This document shows, in pieces, positions 48,657 through 56,709 of a DNA stretch of 64,000 nt (position 1 is its first letter; each line of letters opens with the position of its first letter). The stretch covers positions 34,560-98,559 of the forward strand of contig DWZA01000020.1 of the NCBI GenBank assembly GCA_019118365.1, written 5' to 3'. The notes below the pieces were generated by a model. It was not told the DNA's origin. It made no database searches and worked only from the letters and a program-made list of their open reading frames with translations. Both the position numbers and the translations under genes were made by a program. This DNA comes from Candidatus Lachnoclostridium stercoravium (GTDB lineage Bacteria > Bacillota > Clostridia > Lachnospirales > Lachnospiraceae).

Positions 48657-50210
48657 ATGGAAACAGTAACTACCAGTTATGGGATCCTGTCAGTCCTGCC
48701 GCCTCTCATTGCCATCGCCCTGGCTCTGATCACAAAACAGACCGTATTTTCACTGATCGTCGGCCTGTGGTCCGGGGTTACGATCATCAGCGGATGGAAT
48801 CCGATCCTGGCTCTTCCCAGGATGATATCCGATTTCTTCATCCCATTGATCGCCAATGAGAGCAATGCGGGAATGCTGATCCTGATCACTTCCTGCGGAG
48901 GTTTTGTCTACATGGTCAAGGTATCCGGGGCTGCGAAAGCCTTTGGAGACGCGGCTTCCAAAAAAGTCAAGACCAGGACGCAGGCCCAGCTTGTCACTTA
49001 TTTCAGCGCGTTTGCGTTTATTTACACAGAGCCGACCCTGACCCTGGGTTCTCTTATGCGGCCGATCTCAGAGAAACTGAAGGTTTCCCGCGTAAAGCTG
49101 GCTTACATCTGCGACGTTATGGGCTGCCCTTTCGCGACCCTGTCCCCGATCACCAGCTACAGCACATACGCAACCAGCCTGATCGCCGCCCAGTTTGTGG
49201 CTCTGTCGATTACAGACAACCCGTGGGTGACATTTGTCAAAGCGATCCCATTTAACTTTTACGCCCTTTTCGGCATGTTGACGCTGCTCTTTGTCATCAT
49301 CACGAAGCTGGATATCGGCCCGATGTACGACGCGGAAAAGAGAGCGGTGGAGACAGGCAAGCTGATCGGGGATAAAGACATTCCCATGTCAAAATATGAT
49401 ATGGACGAGGACGCCATGTTCCAGGGAAAGAATATCACCATCTGGAATTTCCTCGTACCGATCATCGTTCTGTTCGGTACCCTGATCGCCATGATCATGT
49501 GGACGGGCGATGCAAAGACAAACGGTATCGGCGGGGCGTTCATGCATTCCAGTATTTCCCTGTGTATCTCTTTAAGCTTCTTTATATCCGCAGCTGCGGC
49601 AGGGATCATGGGAGTGGTTTCCGGCGTGATGAAATGGGGAGACATTGTTCCTCAGTTCTGCAAGGGAGTATCGCTGAACTCTGATATCCCTCTGATCCTG
49701 ATCCTGGCGTGGTCCATCGGTTCCCTGACAGGTATGATGGATCTGAAAGGGTACCTGATCCACATCCTGGAAGCTTACAATGTATCTCCGGGGATCATGC
49801 CTATGCTGATCTTTATCGTAGGAGCTTTCGTCGGATTCTCTACAGGAAGTTCCTGGGGAGTGTGGGCCATCACTGTGCCGATCGCCCTTCCGGTGGCATA
49901 TAACTTTGGAGTACCTATGGAGCTGATGATCGGCGCCAGCCTTTCCGGCGGCGTATTCGGCGACCACTGTTCTCCGATCTCCGATACGACGATCCTGGCT
50001 TCCACAGCAGCAGGAGCAGATCATATCCAGCACGTGCGGACGCAGCTGCCCTACAGCATTGCCGTAGGCGGATGCAGCGCCCTTGGATTCCTGATCGGCG
50101 GAGTGGTATCTCCGGTTCTGGGCCTGGCAGTGACCGCTGTAAGCATCGTAGTGGTATTTGTAGGGCTTCATCAGTACGTAGTAAAACGTCATGGAAAAAT
50201 AGAAGCATAG
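48657..50210 (+). CDS. NhaC-family Na+/H+ antiporter-like transporter
   Basis: This transporter of about 517 residues has about twelve helices and belongs to the NhaC family of Na+/H+ or substrate antiporters. Conserved segments are SLIVGLWSGVTI near the start, GFSTGSSWGVWAI and GASLSGGVFGDHCSPISDTTIL near the end. I start it at ATG 48657 with AAAGGAG upstream; the frame that extends to 48519 lies inside repeat B. It is flanked by two direct B repeats. Its place beside the acid-metabolism genes suggests uptake or exchange of an organic acid. Confidence 0.88.
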   Translation: METVTTSYGILSVLPPLIAIALALITKQTVFSLIVGLWSGVTIISGWNPILALPRMISDFFIPLIANESNAGMLILITSCGGFVYMVKVSGAAKAFGDAASKKVKTRTQAQLVTYFSAFAFIYTEPTLTLGSLMRPISEKLKVSRVKLAYICDVMGCPFATLSPITSYSTYATSLIAAQFVALSITDNPWVTFVKAIPFNFYALFGMLTLLFVIITKLDIGPMYDAEKRAVETGKLIGDKDIPMSKYDMDEDAMFQGKNITIWNFLVPIIVLFGTLIAMIMWTGDAKTNGIGGAFMHSSISLCISLSFFISAAAAGIMGVVSGVMKWGDIVPQFCKGVSLNSDIPLILILAWSIGSLTGMMDLKGYLIHILEAYNVSPGIMPMLIFIVGAFVGFSTGSSWGVWAITVPIALPVAYNFGVPMELMIGASLSGGVFGDHCSPISDTTILASTAAGADHIQHVRTQLPYSIAVGGCSALGFLIGGVVSPVLGLAVTAVSIVVVFVGLHQYVVKRHGKIEA

Positions 50211-50219
50211 AATGTAACA

Positions 50220-50361
50220 GTTCAGGACGGCGGGAAAACAGGGGAAAAACAGGCATTAAGCTTGCTTATAAGCATGATTTTCCCCCTGTTTTCACATCGG
50301 ATGGACATCCAATGCTTCTTGTCCGGCCCAAGGCCGGGCAAGAAGATATGCCGTCCTGAAC
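50220..50361. repeat. Repeat family B, full 142-bp copy 2
   Basis: Nearly identical to the copy at 48476-48615 in the same orientation. Changes include GGGGGA for GGGGCA in the long arm, balanced by CCCC changes on the other side, and GCCCAAGGCC for GCCTTGGC in the third arm. It begins ten bases after the antiporter stop. Confidence 0.9.
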
Positions 50362-50410
50362 TGTTACGAATAGAAATGCCGTAAAATGTGCCGCTGGCGC
50401 GTTTTGCGGC

Positions 50411-50449
50411 ATTTCACAATATGAAATAAAAACGTTTCACAAATTGAAA
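50411..50449. promoter_or_regulatory. Two TTTCA-N5-TGAAA operators
   Basis: ATTTCACAATATGAAAT (50411-50427) and TTTCACAAATTGAAA (50435-50449) are palindromes with centres 23 bases apart, about two helical turns. They are the likely binding sites of the PrpR-type regulator encoded at 46460. No sigma-54 promoter with correct GG/GC spacing follows. Confidence 0.65.
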
Positions 50450-50524
50450 TGTTTTGCAGACTGCATAATTAAAAAATGGAGTTTTATGCAAACCGCCACT
50501 AGAAATAGGCGGGAATAAGCGCGT

Positions 50525-50530
50525 ATAATA
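50525..50530 (+). promoter_or_regulatory. -10 box of the reductase/lyase operon
   Basis: TATAAT in GCGCGTATAATATGG, with no good -35 box 17 bases upstream. This fits a sigma-A promoter that depends on an activator at the two operators 75-110 bases upstream. Confidence 0.5.
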
Positions 50531-50647
50531 TGGCCATGAGCTGAAAGAAAAGCAGTCCGAAGCTCCCAATGATCCGGCAGGCGACTTGCGGACAGCCTCG
50601 CCGGATCGGCGGGAAACAAAAAATGAAAAGAAAAGGAGAGGTTCACA

Positions 50648-51538
50648 ATGAAAGTAGGGTTTATTGGATTAGGTATCATGGGCAGACCGATGAGCAAGAA
50701 TCTGTTAAAGGCTGGTCACGAATTAGTAGTATTTGATTTTAATAAAGAAGCAGTTGCAGACGTAGTATCCTGCGGCGCAGAAGCAGCAGAGAGCGGAAAA
50801 GAAGTTGCAGAAAAGTGCGACGTTGTCATCACAATGGTTCCAAACTCCCCGCACGTAAGAGCAGCTGTTTTAGGAGAAAACGGCGTAGCTGACGGCGCTC
50901 ATCCAGGAACAGTCGTTATCGATATGAGCTCCATCGACCCAGTAGAGAGCAAGAAGATCGGCGCAGAGCTGGCTGAAAAAGGCATCGACATGCTGGACGC
51001 TCCAGTATCCGGCGGCGAGCCGAAGGCTATCGACGGAACACTTTCCGTTATGGTAGGCGGCAAGAAAGAATTATTTGACAAATATTATGACCTGTTAATG
51101 GTAATGGCAGGATCTGTTGTATACGTTGGCGAGCTTGGCTCCGGAAACGTAGCGAAGCTGGCAAACCAGATCGTAGTTGCATGCAACATCGCGGCAGTAG
51201 GCGAGGCTCTTGCATTTGCAAAGAAGGCAGGCACAGATCCAGAGTTAGTATATCAGGCGATCCGCGGCGGCCTTGCAGGATCCACAGTTATGGATGCAAA
51301 GGCTCCGATGATGTTAAGCAGAAACTTCAAGCCAGGCTTCCGTATCGAGCTTCACATCAAAGACTTAAACAACGCGCTGAACGCAGCTCATGCGATCTCC
51401 GCTCCAGTTCCGCTTACCGGACAGCTTATGGAGATGATGCAGGCGTTAAAGGCTGACGGATATGAGAAGGAAGATCATTCCAGCCTTGTAAAATACTATG
51501 AGAAGATCGGCAACGTAGTTGTTGAGCCAGAGAAATGA
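50648..51538 (+). CDS. garR: 3-hydroxyacid dehydrogenase family, 2-hydroxy-3-oxopropionate reductase-like
   Basis: This 296-residue NAD(P)-dependent enzyme of the beta-hydroxyacid dehydrogenase family is closest to tartronate semialdehyde reductase. It has the Rossmann motif GLGIMGRPMSKNLLKAGH (residues 6-23), the substrate loop DAPVSGGEPKAI, and catalytic Lys in GSGNVAKLANQI. GGAGAG precedes the ATG. It shares an operon with a DapA-family lyase 28 bases downstream, which suggests breakdown of a sugar diacid. The gene symbol is the best family guess. Confidence 0.82.
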   Translation: MKVGFIGLGIMGRPMSKNLLKAGHELVVFDFNKEAVADVVSCGAEAAESGKEVAEKCDVVITMVPNSPHVRAAVLGENGVADGAHPGTVVIDMSSIDPVESKKIGAELAEKGIDMLDAPVSGGEPKAIDGTLSVMVGGKKELFDKYYDLLMVMAGSVVYVGELGSGNVAKLANQIVVACNIAAVGEALAFAKKAGTDPELVYQAIRGGLAGSTVMDAKAPMMLSRNFKPGFRIELHIKDLNNALNAAHAISAPVPLTGQLMEMMQALKADGYEKEDHSSLVKYYEKIGNVVVEPEK

Positions 51539-51566
51539 TCGGATTGTCTGAGGGGGATATAATCAA

Positions 51567-52466
51567 ATGAATACAGATTTTATCAAAGGTGTCATTGTTC
51601 CGATCCTCACTCCTGTAGATGAGAATGAGATGATCGATGAAAAGAAACTGAGAGAGCAGGTTGACTATGTGATCGAAGGCGGGATCCTGGGAATCCTTGC
51701 TTTCGGAAGCAACGGCGAATTCTATGTGATCGAAGAAGACGAGATGGAACGCGGCTTAAAGATCATGGTAGATCAGGCGGCTGGAAGAGTCCCGGTTTAC
51801 TTTGGTATCGGCGCCATCAGCACCAAAAAGTGCTGCCGTCTGGCAAAGATGGCGGTTGCCAACGGAGCGGCAGGCATCTCTGTTCTCCAGCCAATGTTCT
51901 TAAAGCCAACAGAGACAGAGCTGTTCGAGCATTTCAAGACTATCGCGGAGGCTGTTCCGGATACGCCAATGCTCCTTTACAACAACCCAGGCCGCGTAGG
52001 CTACACCATGTCCGGAAACCTGGTTGACCGTCTTGCTCACGAGGTTCCAAACATCGTCGGCATGAAAGACACCAGCGGAGATATCACTCAGACAGCTGAA
52101 TTTATCAGAAGGACAAGAGACGTAAACTTTAAGGTATTCGGCGGAAAAGACACTCTGCTTTACGCTTCTCTGTGCCACGGCGCAGTTGGCGGCGTATGTA
52201 CAGCGGGAAACTTTATGCCGGAGCTGATCGTTGACGTATATAACAAATACATGGCAGGAGATCTGGAAGGCTCTCTGGAAGCGCAGTTTAAGCTGAATCC
52301 GGTCAGACTGTCCATGGATGGAGCAAGCTTCCCGGTAGCGGCAAAAGATATGGCCAACTTACGGGGAAGAAACATCGGCGTTCCATACAGACCGAATCTT
52401 CCAACACCGGAAGGCCCGGTTCTGGACAAGATCAAAAAAGAGATGGAAATCGCCGGATTGATCTAA
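51567..52466 (+). CDS. DapA-family lyase/aldolase
   Basis: This 299-residue dihydrodipicolinate synthase / N-acetylneuraminate lyase superfamily TIM barrel forms a Schiff base with a keto acid. The Lys is in IVGMKDTSGD and the Tyr in LLYNNPGRVGY. The G(T/S)xGE loop reads FGSNGEFYVI. Because it sits with a tartronate-type reductase and a hydroxyacid dehydrogenase rather than lysine genes, a 2-keto-3-deoxy acid aldolase or dehydratase is more likely than lysine synthesis. GAGGGGG precedes the ATG. Confidence 0.85.
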   Translation: MNTDFIKGVIVPILTPVDENEMIDEKKLREQVDYVIEGGILGILAFGSNGEFYVIEEDEMERGLKIMVDQAAGRVPVYFGIGAISTKKCCRLAKMAVANGAAGISVLQPMFLKPTETELFEHFKTIAEAVPDTPMLLYNNPGRVGYTMSGNLVDRLAHEVPNIVGMKDTSGDITQTAEFIRRTRDVNFKVFGGKDTLLYASLCHGAVGGVCTAGNFMPELIVDVYNKYMAGDLEGSLEAQFKLNPVRLSMDGASFPVAAKDMANLRGRNIGVPYRPNLPTPEGPVLDKIKKEMEIAGLI

Positions 52467-52505
52467 GCTTTCTTCTATTTTTATCATACAAACTTTCCCC
52501 ACGAA

Positions 52506-52551
52506 AGGGCCGGAGGCTTTCCTTTACAGGAAACTTTCGGCTCTTTTTATT
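52506..52551 (+). terminator. Terminator of the reductase/lyase operon
   Basis: GGGCCGGAGGCTTTCC pairs, with wobble pairs, to GGAAACTTTCGGCTC and is followed by TTTTT. Confidence 0.75.
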
Positions 52552-52557
52552 GCTTTT

Positions 52558-52597
52558 AACAGTTCAGCCGTGCGCCAGGATACACGGCTGAACGGTT
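52558..52597. repeat. Minimal copy of repeat family A
   Basis: AACAGTTCAGCCGTG and CACGGCTGAACGGTT are joined by CGCCAGGATA, the start of the family A main arm. The interior was lost. It lies between the terminator and the dehydrogenase gene. Confidence 0.75.
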
Positions 52598-52627
52598 ATT
52601 CATACTGTTAAAAGGAGATTTACAAAT

Positions 52628-53599
52628 ATGGACAAAGTACTGATCGCCCAGCAGACTGCGGAATCGGGTATAGATTTTTTGAAAGAAAAAGGATATGATA
52701 TCCTATATGTAGATGGAACAGATGAGGATGCGTTTGCGGAGGCGGTAAAAGAATGTTCCGCCGTACACCTTGGACTCCCCAGAATGGGGCGGAAGGTCAT
52801 GGAACAGGGAACCCATCTGAAGATCATCGCCCGCCAGGGAACCGGCTGCAACAATGTAGACCTGCAGGCGGCAGAGGATCTGGGGATCTGGGTCACAAAC
52901 GCGCCGGACGCCACGACTAATGCTGTGGCGGAGTTTACCATAGGGGGACTGATCTCCCTGGCCAAGAACATGTATATCTGCACAGAAAAGATGAAGGAAG
53001 GAGATTTTGACTCCAGGAACCGGTACCGTGGCGAAGACCTTCGAGGAAAGACTCTGTCTATAATCGGATACGGAAGGATCGGGAGAACGGTCGCCAAGAT
53101 GGCTCATTTCGGCCTGGATATGAATATCCTGGCTTACGGTCCCCATCTTACCCAGGATAAAGCTGCGGATTATGTAAAAGCCGTGGACTGGGATACGGCC
53201 TTTCGGGAAGGAGATTTTGTTTCCCTCCACATGCCTTTGAACGATTCCAGCAGGCGCAGCGTCGGCAAACGGGAATTTGACCTGATGAAGCCGAAAGCCA
53301 AGCTGATCAATATGGCCAGGGCTGCCGTCATTGTGGAAAACGATCTGATGGAAGCACTGAACAGTGGAAAACTGGGCGGGCTTTTTACCGATGTATTTGA
53401 GTCGGAGCCGGTGGACAAGGACGATCCGCTCCTCCATATGGACAACGTCCTTGTTACGCCCCATATGGCTTCCAGCTCCAAAGAGTGCCAGGCGGAGATG
53501 GCTTTATTCGCGGCAAAGCAGATCCATAAAGTGCTGTCAGGAGAGGAGCCGGATACGCCGGTGAACCATCCGGTCCGGCCGCGGGCGAGGATAAGCTGA
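52628..53599 (+). CDS. D-2-hydroxyacid dehydrogenase (phosphoglycerate dehydrogenase-like)
   Basis: This 323-residue NAD-dependent D-2-hydroxyacid dehydrogenase has the nucleotide-binding motif GYGRIGRTVAKMA, catalytic Arg in INMARAAVI, Glu in DVFESEP and His in TPHMASSS. It lacks the C-terminal regulatory ACT domain of SerA, so a role in reducing or oxidising a keto/hydroxy acid of the adjacent pathway is more likely than serine synthesis. AAAGGAG precedes the ATG. It is probably controlled with the genes upstream. Confidence 0.9.
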   Translation: MDKVLIAQQTAESGIDFLKEKGYDILYVDGTDEDAFAEAVKECSAVHLGLPRMGRKVMEQGTHLKIIARQGTGCNNVDLQAAEDLGIWVTNAPDATTNAVAEFTIGGLISLAKNMYICTEKMKEGDFDSRNRYRGEDLRGKTLSIIGYGRIGRTVAKMAHFGLDMNILAYGPHLTQDKAADYVKAVDWDTAFREGDFVSLHMPLNDSSRRSVGKREFDLMKPKAKLINMARAAVIVENDLMEALNSGKLGGLFTDVFESEPVDKDDPLLHMDNVLVTPHMASSSKECQAEMALFAAKQIHKVLSGEEPDTPVNHPVRPRARIS

Positions 53600-53648
53600 C
53601 ATGGTCAAGGAAGCCAGCCTGCGATTTTCTGGTAAAAAAAGAATAACG

Positions 53649-53685
53649 AACGGTGAAGACAAAAAAATTGTTTTCACCGTTTTTT
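53649..53685 (+). terminator. Terminator after the dehydrogenase gene
   Basis: AACGGTGAA pairs with TTCACCGTT, with an inner GAC/GTT pairing, followed by TTTTT. Confidence 0.75.
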
Positions 53686-53790
53686 AGCTATGACGGGAAA
53701 ATCTTTTAAGTGGCAGTATCCAGATCTTATGTTACGCGATGTGAGATAAAAAGGAAAATTGAGCAATTGGGTTAACTACGATAAAATATA

Positions 53791-53840
53791 TGAGAAAATA
53801 TCTCACATATTGTTTACAAAATGCAAAAAGGAGATATAAT
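53791..53840 (+). promoter_or_regulatory. Promoter and inverted repeat of the RloA/RloB pair
   Basis: TTTACA at 53813-53818 and TATAAT at 53835-53840 have a 16-base spacer. Just upstream TGAGA-AAATA-TCTCA (53791-53805) is an inverted repeat, and a related TGTGAGATA lies near 53741. These may be operators for a regulator outside the window. Confidence 0.6.
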
Positions 53841-53878
53841 AAATAGAAAAGGTCGTAAACAAAAAGGAGGTAATGGCC

Positions 53879-55102
53879 ATGTTATGTCAATTTACAGTTA
53901 AAAATTATAAAAGCATTCGGGATGAAATGACATTTGATATGCAGGCAGCGGCCATTTCAGAACATGAGGATAGGGTAATAAAAGATTATGATGAGGAATT
54001 GTTTTTGCCTGTTTCTGCAATATATGGACCAAATGGCGGAGGAAAATCAAATGTTTTAGAAGCTATTTATTCCCTGGCTTTTAAAGTGCTGCGTCCTTTG
54101 TATGCAGCTGGCGAGAATGACGATAGGATATTTCTTCAGAAAAGATCATTTATTGAACCATTTGTATTTTCTAAAGAGACAAAAAATAAACCGACAGAAT
54201 TTGAAATTTTCTTTCGGACAGATACAGCAGAATATCGCTATATTTTACATGTAAAAAAGGATATGGTCATTTATGAAAGTCTGGATCGTGTAAAGCTGGA
54301 TACAGGGAGGAGATCTGCACTTTTTGAACGAGGAGAAGAAATTATTTTAAAAGGCGCGTTTTCAAAATTAAAGATAAGCGACGGATTATCTGCAACTTTA
54401 CCGCTATTATCATATTTGGGAATTACTTATAAAAAAAATGAAATAGTAAAGGATGTTTTAGAATGGTTTGAATGTGGCATAGAATTCTTAAATTACGGTA
54501 ATCCAGTTGAAGAACTTCGTGTGGCAGCGTCAAATTCAGAAGATGTGAAACAGCTGATGTTGGGCATGATTCAGGAAATGGATTTGGACATTGTGGATTT
54601 TCGCGTAATCGAAGACGAGGATAAGCAGATTGACATATATACAAAACATAGAGTAGAAGGCTGCGAAGTAGAACTGAATTTACTGGAAGAATCCAGTGGA
54701 ACAAAGAAATTATTTGGACTTATGCCATTTATTGCTTCAAGTTTACTTAATGGAACAACGCTGGTAATTGATGAATTGGATGCAAAAATACACCCCGTTT
54801 TATTGCGCCATATCATTATGATGTTTAATAATATGAGTATCAATAAAAAGAAGGCACAGCTGATCTTTACGTCGCATGATCTGTCGACAATGAATAGCGA
54901 GGTGTTCCGCAGAGATGAGATTTGGTTCGTTGCAAAAGGAAATGTTCAGAATTCTAAACTATATTCTCTTGTAGAGTTTAAGAACGAAAAGGGAGAATCT
55001 GTCCGTAAGGATGCACGATTTGATAAACAGTATCTGGAAGGCAAGTATGGCGCCGATCCATATCTTAAAAAGATAATAGATTGGGGGAAGGTCAATGCCT
55101 AA
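53879..55102 (+). CDS. RloA-type ATPase (AbiL-like phage defence component)
   Basis: This ATPase of about 407 residues has an SMC/ABC-like fold. Walker A is GPNGGGKSNVLEAI (about residue 50), the signature-like segment is ESSGTKKLFGL, Walker B is TTLVIDELDAKIHP and the switch His is in FTSHDLS. ATG 53879 is eight bases after GGAGG; ATG 53873 is too close to it. It overlaps the RloB gene by eight bases. The pair matches the ATPase + RloB layout of the lactococcal abortive-infection system AbiL. The AT-rich composition suggests transfer. Confidence 0.88.
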   Translation: MLCQFTVKNYKSIRDEMTFDMQAAAISEHEDRVIKDYDEELFLPVSAIYGPNGGGKSNVLEAIYSLAFKVLRPLYAAGENDDRIFLQKRSFIEPFVFSKETKNKPTEFEIFFRTDTAEYRYILHVKKDMVIYESLDRVKLDTGRRSALFERGEEIILKGAFSKLKISDGLSATLPLLSYLGITYKKNEIVKDVLEWFECGIEFLNYGNPVEELRVAASNSEDVKQLMLGMIQEMDLDIVDFRVIEDEDKQIDIYTKHRVEGCEVELNLLEESSGTKKLFGLMPFIASSLLNGTTLVIDELDAKIHPVLLRHIIMMFNNMSINKKKAQLIFTSHDLSTMNSEVFRRDEIWFVAKGNVQNSKLYSLVEFKNEKGESVRKDARFDKQYLEGKYGADPYLKKIIDWGKVNA

Positions 55103-55793
55103 GAAAGCCAGGGTGGAAAATTGGAAAAAGATGCGTCGTCAGGAATACCTGGAATTAAAAAAGTACCGTTATTATATTTTTTGCGAAGGACAGCAGACAG
55201 AACCACAGTACTTTGCAGGATTTAAAAGGTTGATAGAAGAAAACCCGATTTATAAAGATATGGTATTGATCGAGATAGAATCTTGCCAGGCAGAAACAAT
55301 GCGGGTAATTGGGAAGGCAGAGGAGTATGTGAAGAAAAATAAAATAAGAAGTGGTCAGATCTGGTGTGTGTATGACAAGGACAGCTTTCCAGCGGAACAT
55401 TTTAATGGCGTTGTCGAACGTGTCAAAAATTTAAATAAGGGAAATTTGGAATTGCAATATCATGCAGCCTGGAGCAATGAATGCATTGAGTTTTGGTTTC
55501 TCCTGCATTTTGTTTACTATACGGCTAATAATCATCGCTCAGAATATATTGCATTTTTAAACACTAAATTTAGAGAGCTCGGATTCGAAAAATATGAGAA
55601 GAACATGAAAGATATTTTTGATATTCTGATGAAGAAAGGGAATCCGAAATTGGCAATTCGATATGCAAAAAGAATTATAAAAGAAGGATATGGAAAAACA
55701 CCGGCAGAGATCGCACCGGGAACTAAGGTATATGAATTAGTAGAGGAACTGGGAAAGTACTTGCCAGAAAAAATGCAGGAGGCATTTAGGTAA
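55095..55793 (+). CDS. RloB-family protein (AbiL-like partner)
   Basis: This 232-residue RloB-family protein is thought to be a TOPRIM-like nuclease effector. The acidic N-terminal motif reads FCEGQQTEPQYF, a D-x-D-type site appears as VYDKDSFP, and SNECIEFWFLLHF is the family hallmark. The start overlaps the ATPase stop by eight bases. With that ATPase it forms a two-gene defence candidate: by analogy with AbiL and PARIS, the ATPase senses infection and releases the nuclease. That mechanism is inference for this pair. Confidence 0.88.
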   Translation: MPKKARVENWKKMRRQEYLELKKYRYYIFCEGQQTEPQYFAGFKRLIEENPIYKDMVLIEIESCQAETMRVIGKAEEYVKKNKIRSGQIWCVYDKDSFPAEHFNGVVERVKNLNKGNLELQYHAAWSNECIEFWFLLHFVYYTANNHRSEYIAFLNTKFRELGFEKYEKNMKDIFDILMKKGNPKLAIRYAKRIIKEGYGKTPAEIAPGTKVYELVEELGKYLPEKMQEAFR

Positions 55794-55840
55794 AGCCGAC
55801 GTCCCTATATAAAATCCAATTTGCGGTAAGGAGGATAACC

Positions 55841-56587
55841 GTGGAGAACAGCCAATACAAAATGCACGACATCCATATGCATATCATACCGGGCGCAGAC
55901 GACGGCTCCTGGAGCCTTGATATGTCCCTGTCTATGATATACATGGCTTTTCAGCAGGGAATTGAACGGATCATCGCGACGCCCCACAGCAGCGCGTTCG
56001 ACCAGCATCCGGAGCTTGTAAAAGAGGGATTTCAGGAGCTGAAAGATCATATTGCAAAGCGGCTGCCCTGGATCCGCCTGTATTCTGGCTGCGAGGTCGC
56101 GTGCAGCGCAGGGAACATGGAAAAAGTGCTGGAGAGGCTGCAGAAGGGCAGCTATCCGACGCTCAATCATACAGATCATGTGCTGACGGAATTTTCTGTA
56201 AGAATAGAAAAAGAAGAAGCCGTATCCTGTGCGAAGCAGCTTTTGGCTGCCGGCTGGATCCCTGTCCTGGCCCATGCGGAACGATACCGGCAGCTCTTTG
56301 AGAGAGAGGAAAAGAACGGGGATTGTATGAGAGAGCTGAAAGCCCTTGGCTGCAGGATCCAGATCAACGTCTACAGCGTATTTGATGAGGAAAACGAGAC
56401 GATAAAGCAAAACGCCCTGGAACTGGTAAAAAAGAGATACGTGGATTTTCTTGGGACCGACGCCCATCGAATGAACCAGAGACCTCCCAGCGCGGAAGCA
56501 GGGTTGAGATTTTTGTATGAAAATTTTGATAAAGACTATATAGACAGGATTGCGTTCCTTAACGGGGAGGAGCTCCTGAAGATTTAA
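55841..56587 (+). CDS. PHP-type tyrosine-protein phosphatase, CpsB/YwqE-like
   Basis: This 248-residue protein has a PHP metal-dependent domain: H-x-H in DIHMHIIPGADDG, His in ATPHSS, GCEV, His in LAHAERY and the final D-x-H in GTDAHR. This is the set seen in CpsB/Wzb-like phosphatases that dephosphorylate bacterial tyrosine kinases and control capsule export. It starts with GTG 55841 after GGAGG. No capsule or kinase gene is nearby, so its partner must be elsewhere. Confidence 0.88.
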   Translation: MENSQYKMHDIHMHIIPGADDGSWSLDMSLSMIYMAFQQGIERIIATPHSSAFDQHPELVKEGFQELKDHIAKRLPWIRLYSGCEVACSAGNMEKVLERLQKGSYPTLNHTDHVLTEFSVRIEKEEAVSCAKQLLAAGWIPVLAHAERYRQLFEREEKNGDCMRELKALGCRIQINVYSVFDEENETIKQNALELVKKRYVDFLGTDAHRMNQRPPSAEAGLRFLYENFDKDYIDRIAFLNGEELLKI

Positions 56588-56590
56588 AGC

Positions 56591-56641
56591 CAGGCGGCAG
56601 AGACAAAACGACGAAAAGGTCGTTGCTGTTTCTGCCGCCTG
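56591..56641 (+). terminator. Terminator-like hairpin after the phosphatase gene
   Basis: CAGGCGGCAGA pairs with TCTGCCGCCTG, with an inner CGAC/GTCG stem. It lacks a strong T run. A minimal family-B-like palindrome (AGTTCA...TGAACT, 56669-56687) follows before the convergent exporter genes. Confidence 0.6.
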
Positions 56642-56709
56642 TATTATGCTGCGGAAAAATTTTTGAACAGTTCACGCCCTCCTGAACTGATACAAATTTC
56701 TTATGAACC

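Noticed and set aside
48476..50361. A composite transposon made of two B repeats
   Set aside because: No transposase gene lies between them and no target-site duplication is visible. I report only the direct-repeat arrangement.
50362..50647. Sigma-54 promoter for the reductase/lyase operon
   Set aside because: Candidate GG...GC pairs (around TGGAGTTTTATGC and TGGCGCGTTTTGC) have eight rather than ten bases between them.
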